Shown: positions 11,890 to 24,457 of the stretch, one piece after another
How positions within the stretch are numbered: position 1 is the stretch's first letter
How the letters are laid out: every line of letters starts with the position of its first letter
Assembly (NCBI GenBank): GCA_029959085.1
Contig: JARWIR010000002.1
Coordinates: forward strand, 77,590,224 to 77,654,223
Direction: 5' to 3'
Length of the DNA: 64,000 bases
DNA from: Nemophila menziesii
Taxonomy: Eukaryota; Streptophyta; Magnoliopsida; Boraginales; Hydrophyllaceae
Program-made: the position numbers and the translations under genes
Notes under the pieces: generated by a model
Seen by the model: only the letters and a program-made list of their open reading frames with translations
Database searches by the model: none
What the model was told of the DNA's origin: nothing

Positions 11890-13255
11890 GAAAGTCCTAG
11901 AGGGGGGGTGAATAGGATTAATAATAAGATTAATGCCTAATTAAAAATCTTTTGGACAATTATAAGTTTAAGAGAAAACTTCTAAGTCAACTAATTAAAC
12001 CAAACTCTTATAGGATCATGCAAAGGTAAGATAGAGTTTTGATATAAAAGTATAACAAGTAAATCGACAATCCAATATCTTAAAACTACTCTAGAAGACT
12101 ATATGTTAGATATCCTAGATAAACAATATCATATAACTCAAGCTAGCATATTATCAAACATATAGAGTGCGGAAAGTAAATAGAGTAGGGATAGAAAGAT
12201 ACACACGATTTATAGTGGTTCGGTTTCCCTACATCCACTACCTAAGGAAGCCTCCTTAGGATTTCAAGCTTTTCACTAAGCTTCCGTGTCTCTCTTAACC
12301 GGGTCGAGAACACAATAACCTTTACAAACTCTTCGATAACACGAAGGACAAACCACTTGTGTAATCACAACACAAGGACACCAAGTATACTCCCTATACT
12401 TGAATTCTCTCTTAATCTATCTATTACAAGACCTAGACTTAAGAGGATAGCAACAAAGTGTTTAAAGGTTTGCTAATAAAAGCTTGTAACTAAAACTCCT
12501 AAAAGAGTGGATATGACTATAAGCTTGTTTGCTCCTCTTGAGTGGATAGAACCTTGTGGCTTAATTGATTAACTCCTAGAAAGGATTTATAAGCTCACTA
12601 AGATTGAATTTAACTATGTATAGCACTTGACACCTTCTTGAATGATAGCAATTAAGCCCCTTAATGTTTGTAATTAGTTGGTGTAGTTGTAGCCTTCAAA
12701 GAGCTTCAATTTATAGTGGAAAATGGCTTCCAACGGTCATAAGACTTGGGTCCAACGGATCTATTAATCTCCCAACGGATATATTTCTTATGACTTGTCT
12801 TTTGTGCAGAAAACCCTTTCTTGCGGTGTACCGCAAGATTCGTGCGGTGTACCGCGCTTCAATGGTTTGATTTTCTAGCATACTGACGGGCTAGTCTCTG
12901 CACCGCGCCCTGGTCCGCAAGCTTGGTCCGGTGTACCGCGCCAAGTAACTTTGAAGGATAATGACTTGGATCAATAAATCTTCTTCACGAAAGTTGTTAG
13001 AAACATCATTCTAAGAATCTTTGAAGTTGATCACTAAAGCTAATTCTCAATATACATAAAGATAAGGTTAATAGCATTTGTATGAGAATTAGTTACTTAA
13101 GATAAAACAATAAAGTTGATCAACATGATAAAGAAAGAGCTTTTTGATGAATTAGAGTGCAAGAAAGAAAGTCAATAACAATAGAAATTAGCACACTAAA
13201 CACAAGAGGATTTGTCACATTAAAACAACCTATTAAGGGAGGCTATATGCCAACA
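11890..13255 (-). mobile_element. solo LTR, copy A (TSD GATAG)
   Basis: A 1366-bp block which on the minus strand starts TGTTGGCATATAG and ends CTAGGACTTTCA, the TG...CA form of an LTR. It is flanked on both sides by GATAG (11885-11889 and 13256-13260), a perfect 5-bp target duplication. A minus-strand TATA box lies at 12709-12717. There is no internal region or second LTR, so this is a solo LTR left by recombination between two LTRs. It is homologous along its whole length to 24544-25920. The CACCCCCCCTCTAGGACTTTC end recalls plant Ty1/copia LTR 3' ends, but assignment to copia is inference. Confidence 0.92.
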
Positions 13256-13260
13256 GATAG

Positions 13261-13486
13261 TGCTCACCATTGGTCTTCTTCAAGTTCATGTGATGGTGAA
13301 GGAGTTGAACCTTCAATTGAACTGGAAAGGTTGAAAGTTAGGTCCTCATCGTCGGATAAAGCATCTAACTGGTCTTATGTTCGAACGTCTGCTTTTACCC
13401 AATCTCTTAATTGGACCACCGTTCTAACGTCATCTCAATCATACTCATCGGTTGATCAGATAATTATTTTTTACCTTCGCTGAAAG
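13261..13486 (+). pseudogene. 3' part of the split exon-like frame
   Basis: Open frame of about 74 codons, serine-rich (HHWSSSSSCDGEG at its start, SSQSYSSVDQ near its end), stopping at 13484-13486. The composition is that of a disordered, possibly phosphorylated segment of a real protein rather than a transposon frame. No family is recognised. It may be the tail of a host exon or of a captured gene fragment. Confidence 0.35.
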
Positions 13487-13627
13487 AGGATTCAGATGGA
13501 ACAAAGAAAGCTGGAATCGAGTCACGTGGCATGTATGACAAGATGGGCTCGCTAGCATACTTTCTCCAATACCCAATAATATTATAATCTTTGACATGTG
13601 GTTCATGACTATATTTGAAGAGTAATC

Positions 13628-14370
13628 GAGCTTCACAGGGATTTATATGCAATTTTTGAGCTTCACAGGGATTTATATGCATTTTTTATCACAAGTATGA
13701 ATTTTTATAAACAATTTTGAGTATAAGAAAGTCCATAGAGCAATTCTATTAGGCAAAAATAATCAGTTTGCACCAAACATAATGGAATCACCCTAATTAC
13801 ATTTCAATGGAAAAAACAACAATTTTCGAGCTTCATAAGGATCTATATGCAATTTTTGAGCTTCACATGGACTTATATGCAATTCTTATCACAAGTATGA
13901 ATTTTAATTAACGATTTCAAGTATAAGAAGGACCACAAAGCAAATCTATTATACAAAAATCATCATTTTACACCAAACATAATGGATTCACACTAATTTC
14001 ATTTTTCAATGGCAAAAACAAAATTTTCGAGTTTCACAGGGATTTATATGCAATTATCGAGTTTGACATGGATTCTTATCACAAGTGTGGATTTTAATGA
14101 ACAATTTCGAGTATAAGAAGGACCATAAAGCAAATCTATTAAGCAAAAATCATCATATTGCACCAAACATTGTGTAATCACACTAATTTCATTTTTCAAT
14201 CGCAAAAACAACAATTTTTTATCTTCATAGGGATTTGTATGCTATTTTCGAGCTTCACATGGACTTATATTCAAATTTTATCACAAGTATGAATTTTAAT
14301 CAACAATTTTGAGTATAAGATGGACAATAAAACAATTATATTATGCAAAAATCATCATAAAAGACGCAAT
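13628..14370. repeat. tandem repeat, period about 200 bp
   Basis: Nearly four units begin at about 13628, 13828, 14029 and 14220 (spacing 200, 201 and 191). Each starts with a doublet of a 30-bp sub-repeat (GAGCTTCACAGGGATTTATA) and continues with ATCACAAGTATGAATTTT, GAGTATAAGAAGGACC and CACCAAACATAATGGA blocks. Units differ by substitutions and small indels. No open frame is conserved across units. Confidence 0.85.
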
Positions 14371-15059
14371 AAATAAGAATATATAACCTTATCAAGGTAA
14401 TCCATAGCCACCATCAATCAACCATCAAAGAATCCCAATAGCTTTTTTCTTCAACACTCTCAAAAAATACCACATGCAGGAGAATTAAAACACTATTACA
14501 AGTTTAATCTTCACCAAATACACTAGAATACATGAATTAAAGATAACTTGCATTACTTTGATGAAGGCAATAAGTGTTAATCAAGGTCTTTAGTTCGACC
14601 AAAATCTCAAAAACAAGGATAGATGATACAAATCAGTTACAAACCCCCTAAAGAATATAGATATGATCAAACATTACAAAACCCAAAGAAATTAAACACT
14701 TAACGTGAATGGGGAAAACCATCTCCAAAAACCTTCAATCGATTAATCATCTCCAAATATGGAAAACCAAATTCAAGGGGAAAACCAACTTGAATGGGGT
14801 GGTGGATTGTGGTAGCTTGAATTCAAGAGGGGGCGCCGATGTTTGGTAGATGAGAGAAGTAAATTAATTCAGTAGATGAGAGAAGTAAATGAATGAAAAT
14901 AAAATACATTACACACTAACTTTATTTTTCAACTAAACCCTAATTATATTTTTCAACTAACTTTTCACTAGAATAAACTAAAATATATCTAAATTAAAAA
15001 ACAAAATACATTACACACTAACTAGCTAAGTTAAGAAATGAAAATGGTAAGAAGATTAA
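14371..15059. other. no gene recognised
   Basis: AT-rich spacer with a short local duplication (TAGATGAGAGAAGTAAAT near 14848 and 14874). No coding evidence. Confidence 0.5.
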
Positions 15060-15392
<333 letters not shown>

Positions 15393-15439
15393 TCATCCCA
15401 TATATAAACAAGATGTTAAAAAGACATTTTTAAATTTTT

Positions 15440-16330
15440 TTTAATTACTAAAAAGTATTTGTGGGTATATGGGTATGTTTATGTATGTGTAAAATATATA
15501 TACATGTGTGTATGAATACGTAAGTATGTGTGGAGTATGATTGTGTGTATGTTTAATGTAAAAATGCATGTGTATGTGAAATAGTATGTGTGTGAAAATG
15601 AGTGCATGAGTGTGTGCGAGAGTAGGGTGGGGTGTGGTATGTGTATTTGTGTGTGAGTGTGTGTATGTCTATGAGAATATCTGGTGGTGGTGGTGGTATG
15701 ATTATGTGCATGGGTGGTGCTGGAGTGGTAAATATATGTGCGGATGGGATGGGATGTGTGTATGGGTGGGTGGTAAGGGTGGTAATGGTGTTTATAAGTG
15801 TATGGTGATAATGGGATGGTATGTGTGGTTAGGGTAGTGTATAATTGTCTGTGTGTGTATGGGTGGTGGTTGTGTGTATGGTAGTGATGGTAGGGTATTT
15901 GTGTGGTGGACAATAGTGGTGGTGGTGCATGTATGTAGTTTCGAAAGTATATTTATATATGTATATGAAAATGTATGAGTACATATGTTTGTGTGTAGGT
16001 GTATGAAAATGTTTGTGGTGTGTAGGATGGTGGTGGTGGTGAATGTGCGTCGGTTAGATGGTGTGTGTAGTGTGATGGTGGGGGGAGGCGTATAAGGTGG
16101 TGGTGCGATGTTTGTGTATGGCGGTGATGTTGGTGTATGTTTATGTTTAGGTGGTGTATGTATTGTGTTGGTAGGGTTGTGGTATGTGTGGTAACTATCA
16201 GACGGTGGTGTAATTAGTAGTGGTTTGTGTGTTTATGTATTTATGTGCGTAAAATATGGTGGATGTGGCGGTGTTAAGAGTGAAGGTGACGGTGAAATAT
16301 GTGTACGTGTGGAATAGTGATAGTGGTGCT
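15440..16330. repeat. strand-asymmetric GT-rich tract
   Basis: For nearly 900 bp the plus strand is built from GTGTGTATG, GGTGGTGGT and ATGGTGG units with very few C residues. It behaves as a highly diverged minisatellite. The 144-codon minus-strand frame at 15479-15913 (Thr, His and Tyr repeats) and the Val/Trp/Gly frame at 15610-15837 are low-complexity artefacts. Confidence 0.8.
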
Positions 16331-16415
16331 TGCTCGTAAAAATAGATTAGTTTATTAAGAATAAAATCTCGTGCGTAATGTAATAAGAATAGGTAATACC
16401 ATAAGGGTGAATTTA

Positions 16416-16646
16416 GTGCCCGTTTGGAAGTGTTTTTTTGGAAAAACACTTAAAAATGCTTCTATCATTTTAAGAGTGTTTTTTATCTTGAAAAGTACTT
16501 TTATGAGAAGCACCAAATTGGTGCTTCTTGAAAAAACACTTAAAATAATTTTAGATTTCAAATTTTTTTTTTAATTTTTTTTCAAATTTCAAATTTTATT
16601 CTAAAAACGCTTTTTTACTCTAAAATAAGCAATTCCAAACGAGCAC
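16416..16646. mobile_element. Harbinger/Tourist-like MITE (TSD TTA)
   Basis: A 231-bp element with imperfect inverted ends: GTGCCCGTTTGGAAGTG on the left and GTGCTCGTTTGGAATTG on the right read on the minus strand. Both sides are flanked by TTA (16413-16415 and 16647-16649), the 3-bp duplication typical of PIF/Harbinger. An inner palindrome (AAGCACCAAATTGGTGCTT) is near 16508-16526. Confidence 0.8.
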
Positions 16647-16649
16647 TTA

Positions 16650-17935
16650 ATAACTATTACCTTATCTAATAAATTAACATTTTTATAGTAATAAAATTCT
16701 CATTTATGTTATGTCATACCAAGTACAAAAATGAAATTCATAAAAATTGACATTTTATTCCTAAGTCTATTAATTTTGCTAAAATTATAATTTTGCTAAG
16801 ATAGAGGTTTACATTATCTTAATTAACGAGTAGTTTCACGTAAGTTTTGAAAAAGAAAAAAAGATTTCACGTAAGTCAACAATGTGATCATTCATATCGT
16901 GCCCGGTAAAACCTTATGAGTTATGATGAAGCAAAGATATTAAAAAAGTGATAGCCGTTCCTTTTCCGGGTCTTATTAGATGAGACTTCACCTTCAAGGC
17001 TTCAACCAAAACAAATAAAAATATTATAGATATATTCAACCAACTTTAGTTTACTTCAATCTTGCCACAATAACCGCTGCATTTCATTTGCCACCACTGC
17101 TATAATTAATCCAGAACTCTACTTTCGGCAGTAAATGGAATGGAAAACTCAAAGCATATGCTTGCAAATGATTACATGAATTGAAATTCGACTGTTCATA
17201 TTTTCTTTTCCGTGGTGAGTACAAGCAATTTTTAATATCTTTGAAGGAACTGACTATTTTTTATATAGATTCTAACCAAATCGATCTTGATCACAACTTA
17301 CAGGTAACTTTTTTCTGAGTAATCGTGGGTAATAAATTCTCTAATGATAAGTTGTGTACTATATTTGAGTTATGTATAGTAATCATAATTGATCTTGGTA
17401 ATTACTACTATAGTATTTCATTTGTTTTGCATAAAAATTAAGGTGATTGATCTTTAATAGAACGGTAAATGCATCAGCGATTTACATGTAGATAAAACAA
17501 TTCACATTTTGGTCGGACATACAAAATTGTTCGTCTTACAAGCCTCCAAGACTACATATTTAATTCATGGGGGAGTAGCCAAGTTTCGGCTGCAAATTTG
17601 AGGGAAAAATTTAAGCATGCTTCTAGATGATTGAATGGAAAGATAGTGTTGGCGTAGAGGAAACGTTTATTTTCTTGAACAAGTACTTCAACCAAATTAC
17701 CTTTGTGCATGTAAATTCTAGGAGTACATGATGTGTGTATGTATACTAATTCATTAAAGGGAAGCATTGCTAATCGTAACGAAATAGAAAATATATACTA
17801 AACTCTAAATGTTGCAATAACATTATAATGTATGCATCTAGTAACTCGGCCGTATTACATGTGCCTAAGTTGTATAAAATTTATCCGAAGATTATATAAT
17901 GCTTTCCAAATATATCTCCTGATAATGGAATATGT
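16650..17935. other. no gene recognised
   Basis: AT-rich interval without an identifiable gene or repeat. A 71-codon minus-strand frame at 17552-17767 has no known motif. Confidence 0.5.
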
Positions 17936-17951
17936 AATTATAACCACCGTA
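17936..17951. repeat. left target-site duplication of the LINE at 17952
   Basis: AATTATAACCACCGTA here and AATTATAACCACGGTA at 19665-19680 match at 15 of 16 positions and bracket the LINE fragment. Confidence 0.85.
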
Positions 17952-19664
17952 TTGCCGTTTTCCGACGGGGATCCCAATGGCTCGTGCACAGTGGTAGGGA
18001 TGTGTCTTTTTGGTTTGATTGGTGGGTAGGCGGCTCGCCTTTGATTAATCATGTATTAGGTGTGGTTAATGACGAGGACAAGGGTAAAAGAGTTAGCGAG
18101 TATGTGGGTGTGAATGGAGTGTGGGATCTATACTACTTGAAATCACTGCCATTAGTATTGTGGGAGGTGAGGAATATGTGGATGAATTAACTTGGCTACA
18201 CGAGGTCAACTGTAAATATTCTGTTAAAACGGCTCTTAGGGAAAACACGGATGTTAGTAATACGTTGGATGTCGATTGGGATAAAGTTTGGAAGTGGAAA
18301 GGCCCCCAAAGAACTCAAGTGTTTCTATGGAGGGCAATGCAAGAGTAATTAGCAACCTCCGAGAATCTTAAACGGAGGAGTGTGGATGTTTCAGAATTAT
18401 GTAAGTGGTGCGGCTCTTGTGGGGAGAGTGATATCCACCTCTTTCGCGACTGTCAGAAGGTAAAGATGGTATGACAATTGGTTCGTTCAGAAGCTGAAAG
18501 ACAAGGAGACAAACCAGAAGGGATTTTTTCGCATAGCAGCAGCTGGGTCAGTGACCCCCGGGAGATCACAGCGCTGCACCCATTGGTTGTTGATCAGCAG
18601 GTTTCGAATTCGAGTATTAGGAGGGAGCCGAGTGGTGAAGTGCAGCATCAGGTTTTGAGTGTTAGTTCGCAGCAGGTAGGACAAAGGGCTTCTGGTTTTT
18701 TTCAGAATCTACAGACTCGACAGGTTGGGGGCAGTAATGGTGCAGGCTCTTCTCGCGGACCTGATATGGAGCAGCTATAGATTGCCGATCAAGGAACTCC
18801 AGCGCAACAGCAGTAACCCGAGCGACAGCTGAGTTTGGTGGATGAAGCACTTGAAATATAAGTGGGGTTTTGCGGGAATTAGGTGGAATATCTTCTTTGG
18901 AGAGCTACTGGATGTTACTTGGAAATAGCAGAATAGAGTAGTGTTCAATGGAGGTACATTCGCGCATGGCATTGCTATTTTAAGAAAAGCAAAATTTGTT
19001 GCTACCTCGTATAGTCGAGCGTGGGGTCGTTCTCCAGGTACACCAGGCACAAGAAGGAATTTGGTTAGTCTTGTAGGTTGAGACATGCCGTCGAGGGGCT
19101 AAAACTTAATACCGATGAAAATTATCATAGCGGGTGTTTGTGTAGGGGGGCGGGGGAGGACTTATTAGGGATGGTGAGGGCAGTTGGGTGTGTGGGTTTT
19201 CTATGAGGATTAACCATGATTTACCGATAGTGGTGGAGATCATTGCGATGTATGAGGGCCTTGTAACGGTGGAGGGCCTTGGTGCGAAGGATGTGGAGGT
19301 AGAGGTTGATGCTTGGGAGGTTTTGGAAGCGATACAAAAAGTGGAACCTGGGAGGGGTCCAGTTGTGTGGTGGATCCATCAAATTAGGCTAATTTTTGCT
19401 AGAAATACTGGTTTTTCTTTAACAAACATTTATAGGGAGGCTAATTCGTGTGCGGATTGGCTTGCTCACATTGGGATGAACCAAGATCGCACTATTTCTC
19501 TTCTTACTGACCCTCCAGATGGTATTTGGCGGTTGTTGACACGAGACAGGTGGGGGTGGAGAACTCCGAGAATTGTCTATGATCTGGGCTTATGCTATGA
19601 TGTTCAACATTAGATATTGTCTTGTTATTTCACGATCCTTTAGGATCTCCAGTTTAATAAAAAA
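17952..19664 (+). mobile_element. 5'-truncated LINE with 16-bp TSD
   Basis: Contains the 3' part of a LINE ORF2, now decayed. At 17984-18190 the frame resembles the region after the reverse transcriptase (DVSFWFDWWVGGSPL). At 18121-18348 comes the start of zf-RVT (WKGPQRTQVFLWRAMQE), continued near 18400-18450 in the same order (CKWCGSCGESDIHLFRDC). At 19188-19613 there is an RNase H domain with GFSMRI, VEVDAWEVLEAI and REANSCADWLAHIG. The element ends in an A-rich tail (ATAAAAAAAATT) at about 19655-19664. The near-perfect flanking duplication shows a target-primed insertion that was already truncated when it landed. Frameshifts and stops make it inactive. Confidence 0.9.
19188..19613 (+). 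pseudogene. RNase H domain of the truncated LINE
   Basis: A 141-codon open frame covering most of an RNase H fold. The first catalytic strand upstream is disrupted, so only the E-, D- and final D-bearing parts are visible: AMYEGLVTVEGLGA, VEVDAWEVL and NSCADWLAHIG. In a full LINE this domain degrades the RNA strand after reverse transcription. Alone it has no expected function. Confidence 0.8.
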
Positions 19665-19680
19665 AATTATAACCACGGTA
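19665..19680. repeat. right target-site duplication of the LINE
   Basis: Partner of 17936-17951, 15 of 16 bases identical. Confidence 0.85.
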
Positions 19681-19758
19681 GGAGTTTATCAAAAGATGGT
19701 TAAACTGTTATAATTAAAACACTTTAATATTAGAGTTGTCACGCCACACACGCGCGTG

Positions 19759-19789
<31 letters not shown>

Positions 19790-20030
19790 TTATATATATA
19801 TTTATTGGCGGATCTGCCTTGTGGCTTTGGGTTCAAGCCTACCCTTTTTTTTAATCTCTGTTAAGTGATTTATAGTTATTTTTTTTTTCAATTTGAAAAT
19901 ACTAATATAAACTTGTCAGTACAATCTTCTAATGATAAAAAAAAAGTTAACAATTTTTTTTAATATTTTATAAAAAAAAGTATATAGAAAAGAAAATCTA
20001 GAAAAATTGTATGATTATTATTATTATTAT

Positions 20031-20069
<39 letters not shown>

Positions 20070-20073
20070 ACAA
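19681..20073. repeat. AT-rich spacer with CA/TA and (AT)n tracts
   Basis: Compound CA-TA repeats occur at 19744-19803 and an AT run at 20036-20066. No gene seen. Confidence 0.75.
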
Positions 20074-22870
20074 CACTGATCTTTAGTAACCATTTCTGTG
20101 GTTGCTACTAAATATTTTTTTAGCGATGGATAATGACCACGAGGGTTAAAAAAAATAGAAAAAAGTTTTAGTGACCATATATATGGTCAGTAGTAAAACC
20201 GAAATATCAATATCGACCACATGTGTTGTTGGATTTGGTTTTGCCTGCAAAAAGGAATATTTGCCGACCACCTGATGGTCGGTAAAGGTCACCTAATTAT
20301 TCGATCACGATTTGGTCAGCATAGTTATTGTCTGTGAAAAAAATTAATATACAATACCAACCACTAATTGGTCGAGAAATCAATTGTATTCTTTACCAAC
20401 CACAATAGTTAATATTGGTTTCCTTTACCGACCACGACATAACTTTAGCACCTCGGTAATCGCTAAAAACCGTGTAATAAACTCAAGGGCAGTGGGTGGA
20501 TGACTCATTTACTTCCAAACCCAACAAAATTCTTATCCAAAAACAAAAATTAACAACCCGGTTTTAATTTCATCGGAGCCAATATCCACCGTCGTTGCCC
20601 CTGCTACCGCCGCCGGTCATCTCTTTAATTAACCAACTTCAAGAGCACATATTTTCACCATTAATTCTTCTATTCTGTTTGGTATTTTTCCACCATTTAT
20701 TTTTTTAAGAAAAACTTGAAATTTATTTATGAATTATTTTTAGATATTAAATTTGTTAATTGTTATAGAAATAATTAATGTTATTATTATTGTTTCTTGG
20801 TTAAAATTTAGGTATCTAGTATGATTTATGATAAAAGTATACATTTGATCCAAAAATATGTGATTTTTATGATTTATTTTATTTGTGAGTTATGGTAATT
20901 CAAGATTATATTGTAGTGGGTGTCAATATTTTATAGTTAGCTCATGTAAATAGATTATATTGCATAATATATTAACACACATTATATGCAATATATCTGT
21001 ATGTTTATCCGAATTGTTTCTTGTATGTTAAAAAAAGAGTCAACATGGATGTGCCTATTGATAAAAAGTGGATTAAGTTAAAAGATAAGGCTAGTTTAAA
21101 TTTTATGAAATGTGTAAAAAAATTCATAGAATTGTGTTAAAACACATGGATAATGCAAATAGAATTCAATGTCTGTGTTGTGTAACAGATGCATGAATTA
21201 TGGAAAAAGTAATATTAAATAAGTAAGTGATCATATTTTGAGATATGAATTTTTATCATTATTGGTGCTTTGGAAATTGGTGAAAATGACCTCGTTCGCG
21301 TGAGTGTTGAGTCACACCATATTGTAGATGAATAGATGATAAATGTGCTAGATGAGTTGAGATGCATAATGAACGAGGTGGGCGCGAAGATGGTAGACGA
21401 GCATGTTCCACGAAGTAACATATATTCTTTTGATACGTTGTTTGCGAAAATGAAAAATGTGTTCGTAAAATTTCATTGGAAAATCGATGCACATCAAGGG
21501 TGACAAATAAACTGACTAATACCTCCTTCACATAACTCCTACAATTGTTGAGTCGTTCTTTTCTCAAAGGGAATACCTTGCCTGCATTTCACAAAGAATT
21601 GAACAAGAAGTTAAAGAGTTTGGATTTAGGGTATGAGTACAACCGTGTTTTGTATTTGGAGGAGTACAAAGAACTGGAAGCTTATACGAGTTATAAAAAT
21701 TATGATATTTTTTCATTGTCCTTAGGTTACAACGATTGTAGACTTTGAGACACATTATAGATGATATGATTTGGCAGTGCTTTACGTCATTTACTTGCTA
21801 ACAGTAGTTGGAAGATGTTTAACAATTGAAACCTACGGTTTTCTATAGTGTCTTGTAATGTTTGTTTGGGCTTGGACACCTATGGGTTTTGTCTATTCCA
21901 GGTCAAAACAATCTGCATCGCATGAGGACAGTTATATTAAAACCTTATAACTTGCCATTGTGGTTATGTGCGAAAGAATCTGCATTCATGTCAACGTTAT
22001 ATATTCTTGGTTTGCGTTGTCCCTGGAAAGATGTATTTTTTTGTCATATGATAGTTGAGTTGAATATGTACGGAATACTGGCATCCACCTTATGATGCGC
22101 ATAAGAAGGGAGTATGTGTTATATATGGTTCTTTACTATATACAACTAATGATTATCCTATGAGATCCTACGCATCGGGTTGGTCGGGTCAAGGTTGCAA
22201 GGCTTGTTCTGAATGCATGGATTCTACACATTCCTTTCGTGTTAAAAAATGGATAATTTATTTTGATCACAGCCGATGGTTACCATTTTCACATAAAAGA
22301 CAGACGAATTTATATGCAATGAAAAAAGAACAGATCTCCTCTTAGAAAGTATATTATGGCGAGTAACACACAACTTGACGGTTTGGCAAATGTGTTTCCC
22401 GGTAAACACACAGATATTGGTGGCAATGCAATAAATAAAACAGGTATTCAATAGTTTAACTAGAAGAAAAAGAGTATATTCTACGTATTATTCTATTGGC
22501 TGAAAAACTTGTTGAAACACAACATTGATGTTATACATTGCGAGAAGAATGTATGTGATAACTTACTTGGTATAGTAATGGGCCTTGGAGGTAAAGTTAA
22601 TAAAGACAACGTGAAGGCCTGAAATGAGTTGGAGGATCTGGGCATTCGGGAGGAATTGTAGTTGTCTACATATACGAGTGATAGTGCGATGCAACCGAAA
22701 GCAAAGTTTGCGATGAGTTTGGATATGCGAGTGAATATTTTAGTATGGTTAAGGCCCAAAAGTTTCTTGATGGTTTTACATCAAATTTGAGAAATATATT
22801 CTGAGTGATGTTGAAAAAATCATCGGCGTGAAGTTTTTCACGACTGACATAAATTCATTGTTATGTGTAC
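20074..22870 (+). mobile_element. degenerate CACTA (En/Spm-like) element
   Basis: The left end starts CACTGATCTTTAGTAACC, a variant of the CACTA terminus. It is followed at 20090-20460 by many subterminal GACCAC / TGGTCGGTAAA motifs in both orientations, as is usual for this class. A TNP2-type transposase pseudogene follows at 21045-22745. The right end and the 3-bp target duplication were not found; decay after about 22,870 hides them. Confidence 0.65.
21045..22745 (+). pseudogene. TNP2-like CACTA transposase pseudogene
   Basis: The start at 21045 reads MDVPIDKKWIKLKDK, typical of the transposase-associated N-terminal domain. Downstream pieces in changing frames match TNP2: YNLPLWLCAKESAFMSTL and a decayed RCPWKD at about 21940-22040, YASGWSGQGCKACSECM with the paired cysteines at 22160-22230, KWIIYFDHSRWLPFSH at 22240-22300, and YWLKNLLKHNIDVIHCEKNV at 22495-22555, followed by an IREEL motif. 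Many stops and frameshifts show a long-dead gene. TNP2 proteins cut CACTA ends; this copy cannot. Confidence 0.75.
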
Positions 22871-23099
22871 TTTTATGTGTTTATATGTCATGAGTAGTGG
22901 TGAAAATTAGGTTGTTGCGTAGGGGAGATGACGTTGTTGACAATGTGTATTTATGATTGGTGACGAAGACGATTGATTTGTTTTTTTGTTTTTTTTAGAT
23001 TTGGTATTTAGATTATGTAGATATGATGAAAATCGTTATTATTTCTAATTTTTTTAAATTCTTATTTAATGTTATTTTTAGTATTTTAAATCAATTTTA

Positions 23100-23178
<79 letters not shown>

Positions 23179-24027
23179 ATGGTTAGGTGATGAGTGATTG
23201 GTTTGTAATTCTACACTAAAAATGACACCAATTATATTGAGAGAGTAGATTGTTTTGCATGCTATCATATTTTGATTTTTTTCTTGTTTAGAGATAACAA
23301 TGAGTATGAACTGAAATATCGCTGATTATGCTCAGAGATATTGGTGATATATTTAATGATATGGTTGCTCAAAGGTATTGGTGAGATACTTAATTATATG
23401 GTTGCACAAAACTATTAGTAAGGAAATTAATAATTTTTAAATTAGTATTTGAGCTTCTTAATTTAGTCAGCATTTTAAATTAATACAAGTTAGTTCTGTT
23501 TTCATTTGAGATTTTTAAATCAATAGGTATCACTAATAACGTTTTTAATTAGTTTAGAATTATTTATTTTTCAGATCTGGTTAACTCTAGTCACCATTAA
23601 ACAATGTGAAGATTTACAGATTTAGATTTTTTGTAATTCTATATCCCTCAAACCCATATATACAAAAAGAAAACAAAAAAATATACCAAATACACAAACG
23701 TACAACCTAAAAAATTGTTTTAAAATATACCAATATGTAAACATCATCAAACATATCATTATTGAACACTCAACATTTCGTTCACCATTATCATTGAAAA
23801 CACGCTGTGATTATTCATCCACTACCATCATCCTTAACGAACAACAATATAAAGCATATGGTGGACAAAAATAACAACACCAAAAAAAAAGAACAAATAG
23901 AAAACAACAATTCTGTGAAAAAAGAGAGTATGTGAACAAAGACATAACGACAATGATGGAAGAGCAGTTTAGGTTCACCACAACCCCTGTTTAACTGGTT
24001 GAAAATATAGTTGTTCACAATTATTGT

Positions 24028-24029
<2 letters not shown>
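22871..24029. other. no gene; (AT)n tract
   Basis: AT-rich flank of the CACTA remnant with an (AT)n tract at 23101-23175. The Ile-Tyr frame through it is an artefact. Confidence 0.6.
23101..23175. repeat. (AT)n microsatellite
   Basis: About 37 TA units in a row. Confidence 0.95.

Positions 24030-24124
<95 letters not shown>
24030..24124. repeat. (GA)n microsatellite, left arm of a fold-back
   Basis: About 95 bp of pure GA. It mirrors the (CT)n run at 24458-24537 so the two form complementary arms. Confidence 0.95.
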
Positions 24125-24126
<2 letters not shown>

Positions 24127-24143
24127 ATTAGTTTTTTTATATG

Positions 24144-24285
24144 AGGTTTCTTACATTACCTGGAGGTTTTTGCGGCCCCTTCTACCAACTAATAGATCCA
24201 TTCCGTCATGAGTGGATCTATTGGCTGGTATGAGGAGCCGCAACCACCTCCACATACTTTATCTAAGAGTCTGTAAGAAGGTATT
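24144..24285. repeat. hairpin inside the GA/CT fold-back
   Basis: The arm from 24162 (GGAGGTTTTTGCGGCC ... AATAGATCCA) pairs with the arm ending at 24251 (TGGATCTATT ... GGAGCCGCAACCACCTCC), with few mismatches and a short loop near 24205. A weaker outer stem pairs TTCTTAC at 24149 with GTAAGAA at 24271. No protein is encoded. Confidence 0.75.
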
Positions 24286-24454
24286 TGTTTTTTTTCTCTG
24301 TAAATTATTAACAAAAAAATTAATAAAAAAGAGATATTATATCGATGCACCAAATCCTGCTATGTTAGGAGAGGATCCACTGTTGGGTAGAGAGGGGGGC
24401 TACAACAACCTCTTTATCCTCTATCCACAAATGAGTAAGAAGGTATTTGTTTGT

Positions 24455-24457
<3 letters not shown>

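Noticed and set aside
13628..14370. CRISPR-like array
   Set aside because: The repeats are long, imperfect and directly adjoining, without unique spacers; the context is a plant genome.
15479..15913. 144-codon His/Thr/Tyr-rich minus-strand ORF
   Set aside because: Low-complexity reading of the GT-rich tract. Lack of stops follows from the base composition, and no domain is present.
18478..18780. Gln/Ser-rich 100-codon ORF as a possible transcription factor piece
   Set aside because: It lies inside the LINE fragment bounded by the 16-bp duplication, between its zf-RVT and RNase H domains, and has no DNA-binding motif.
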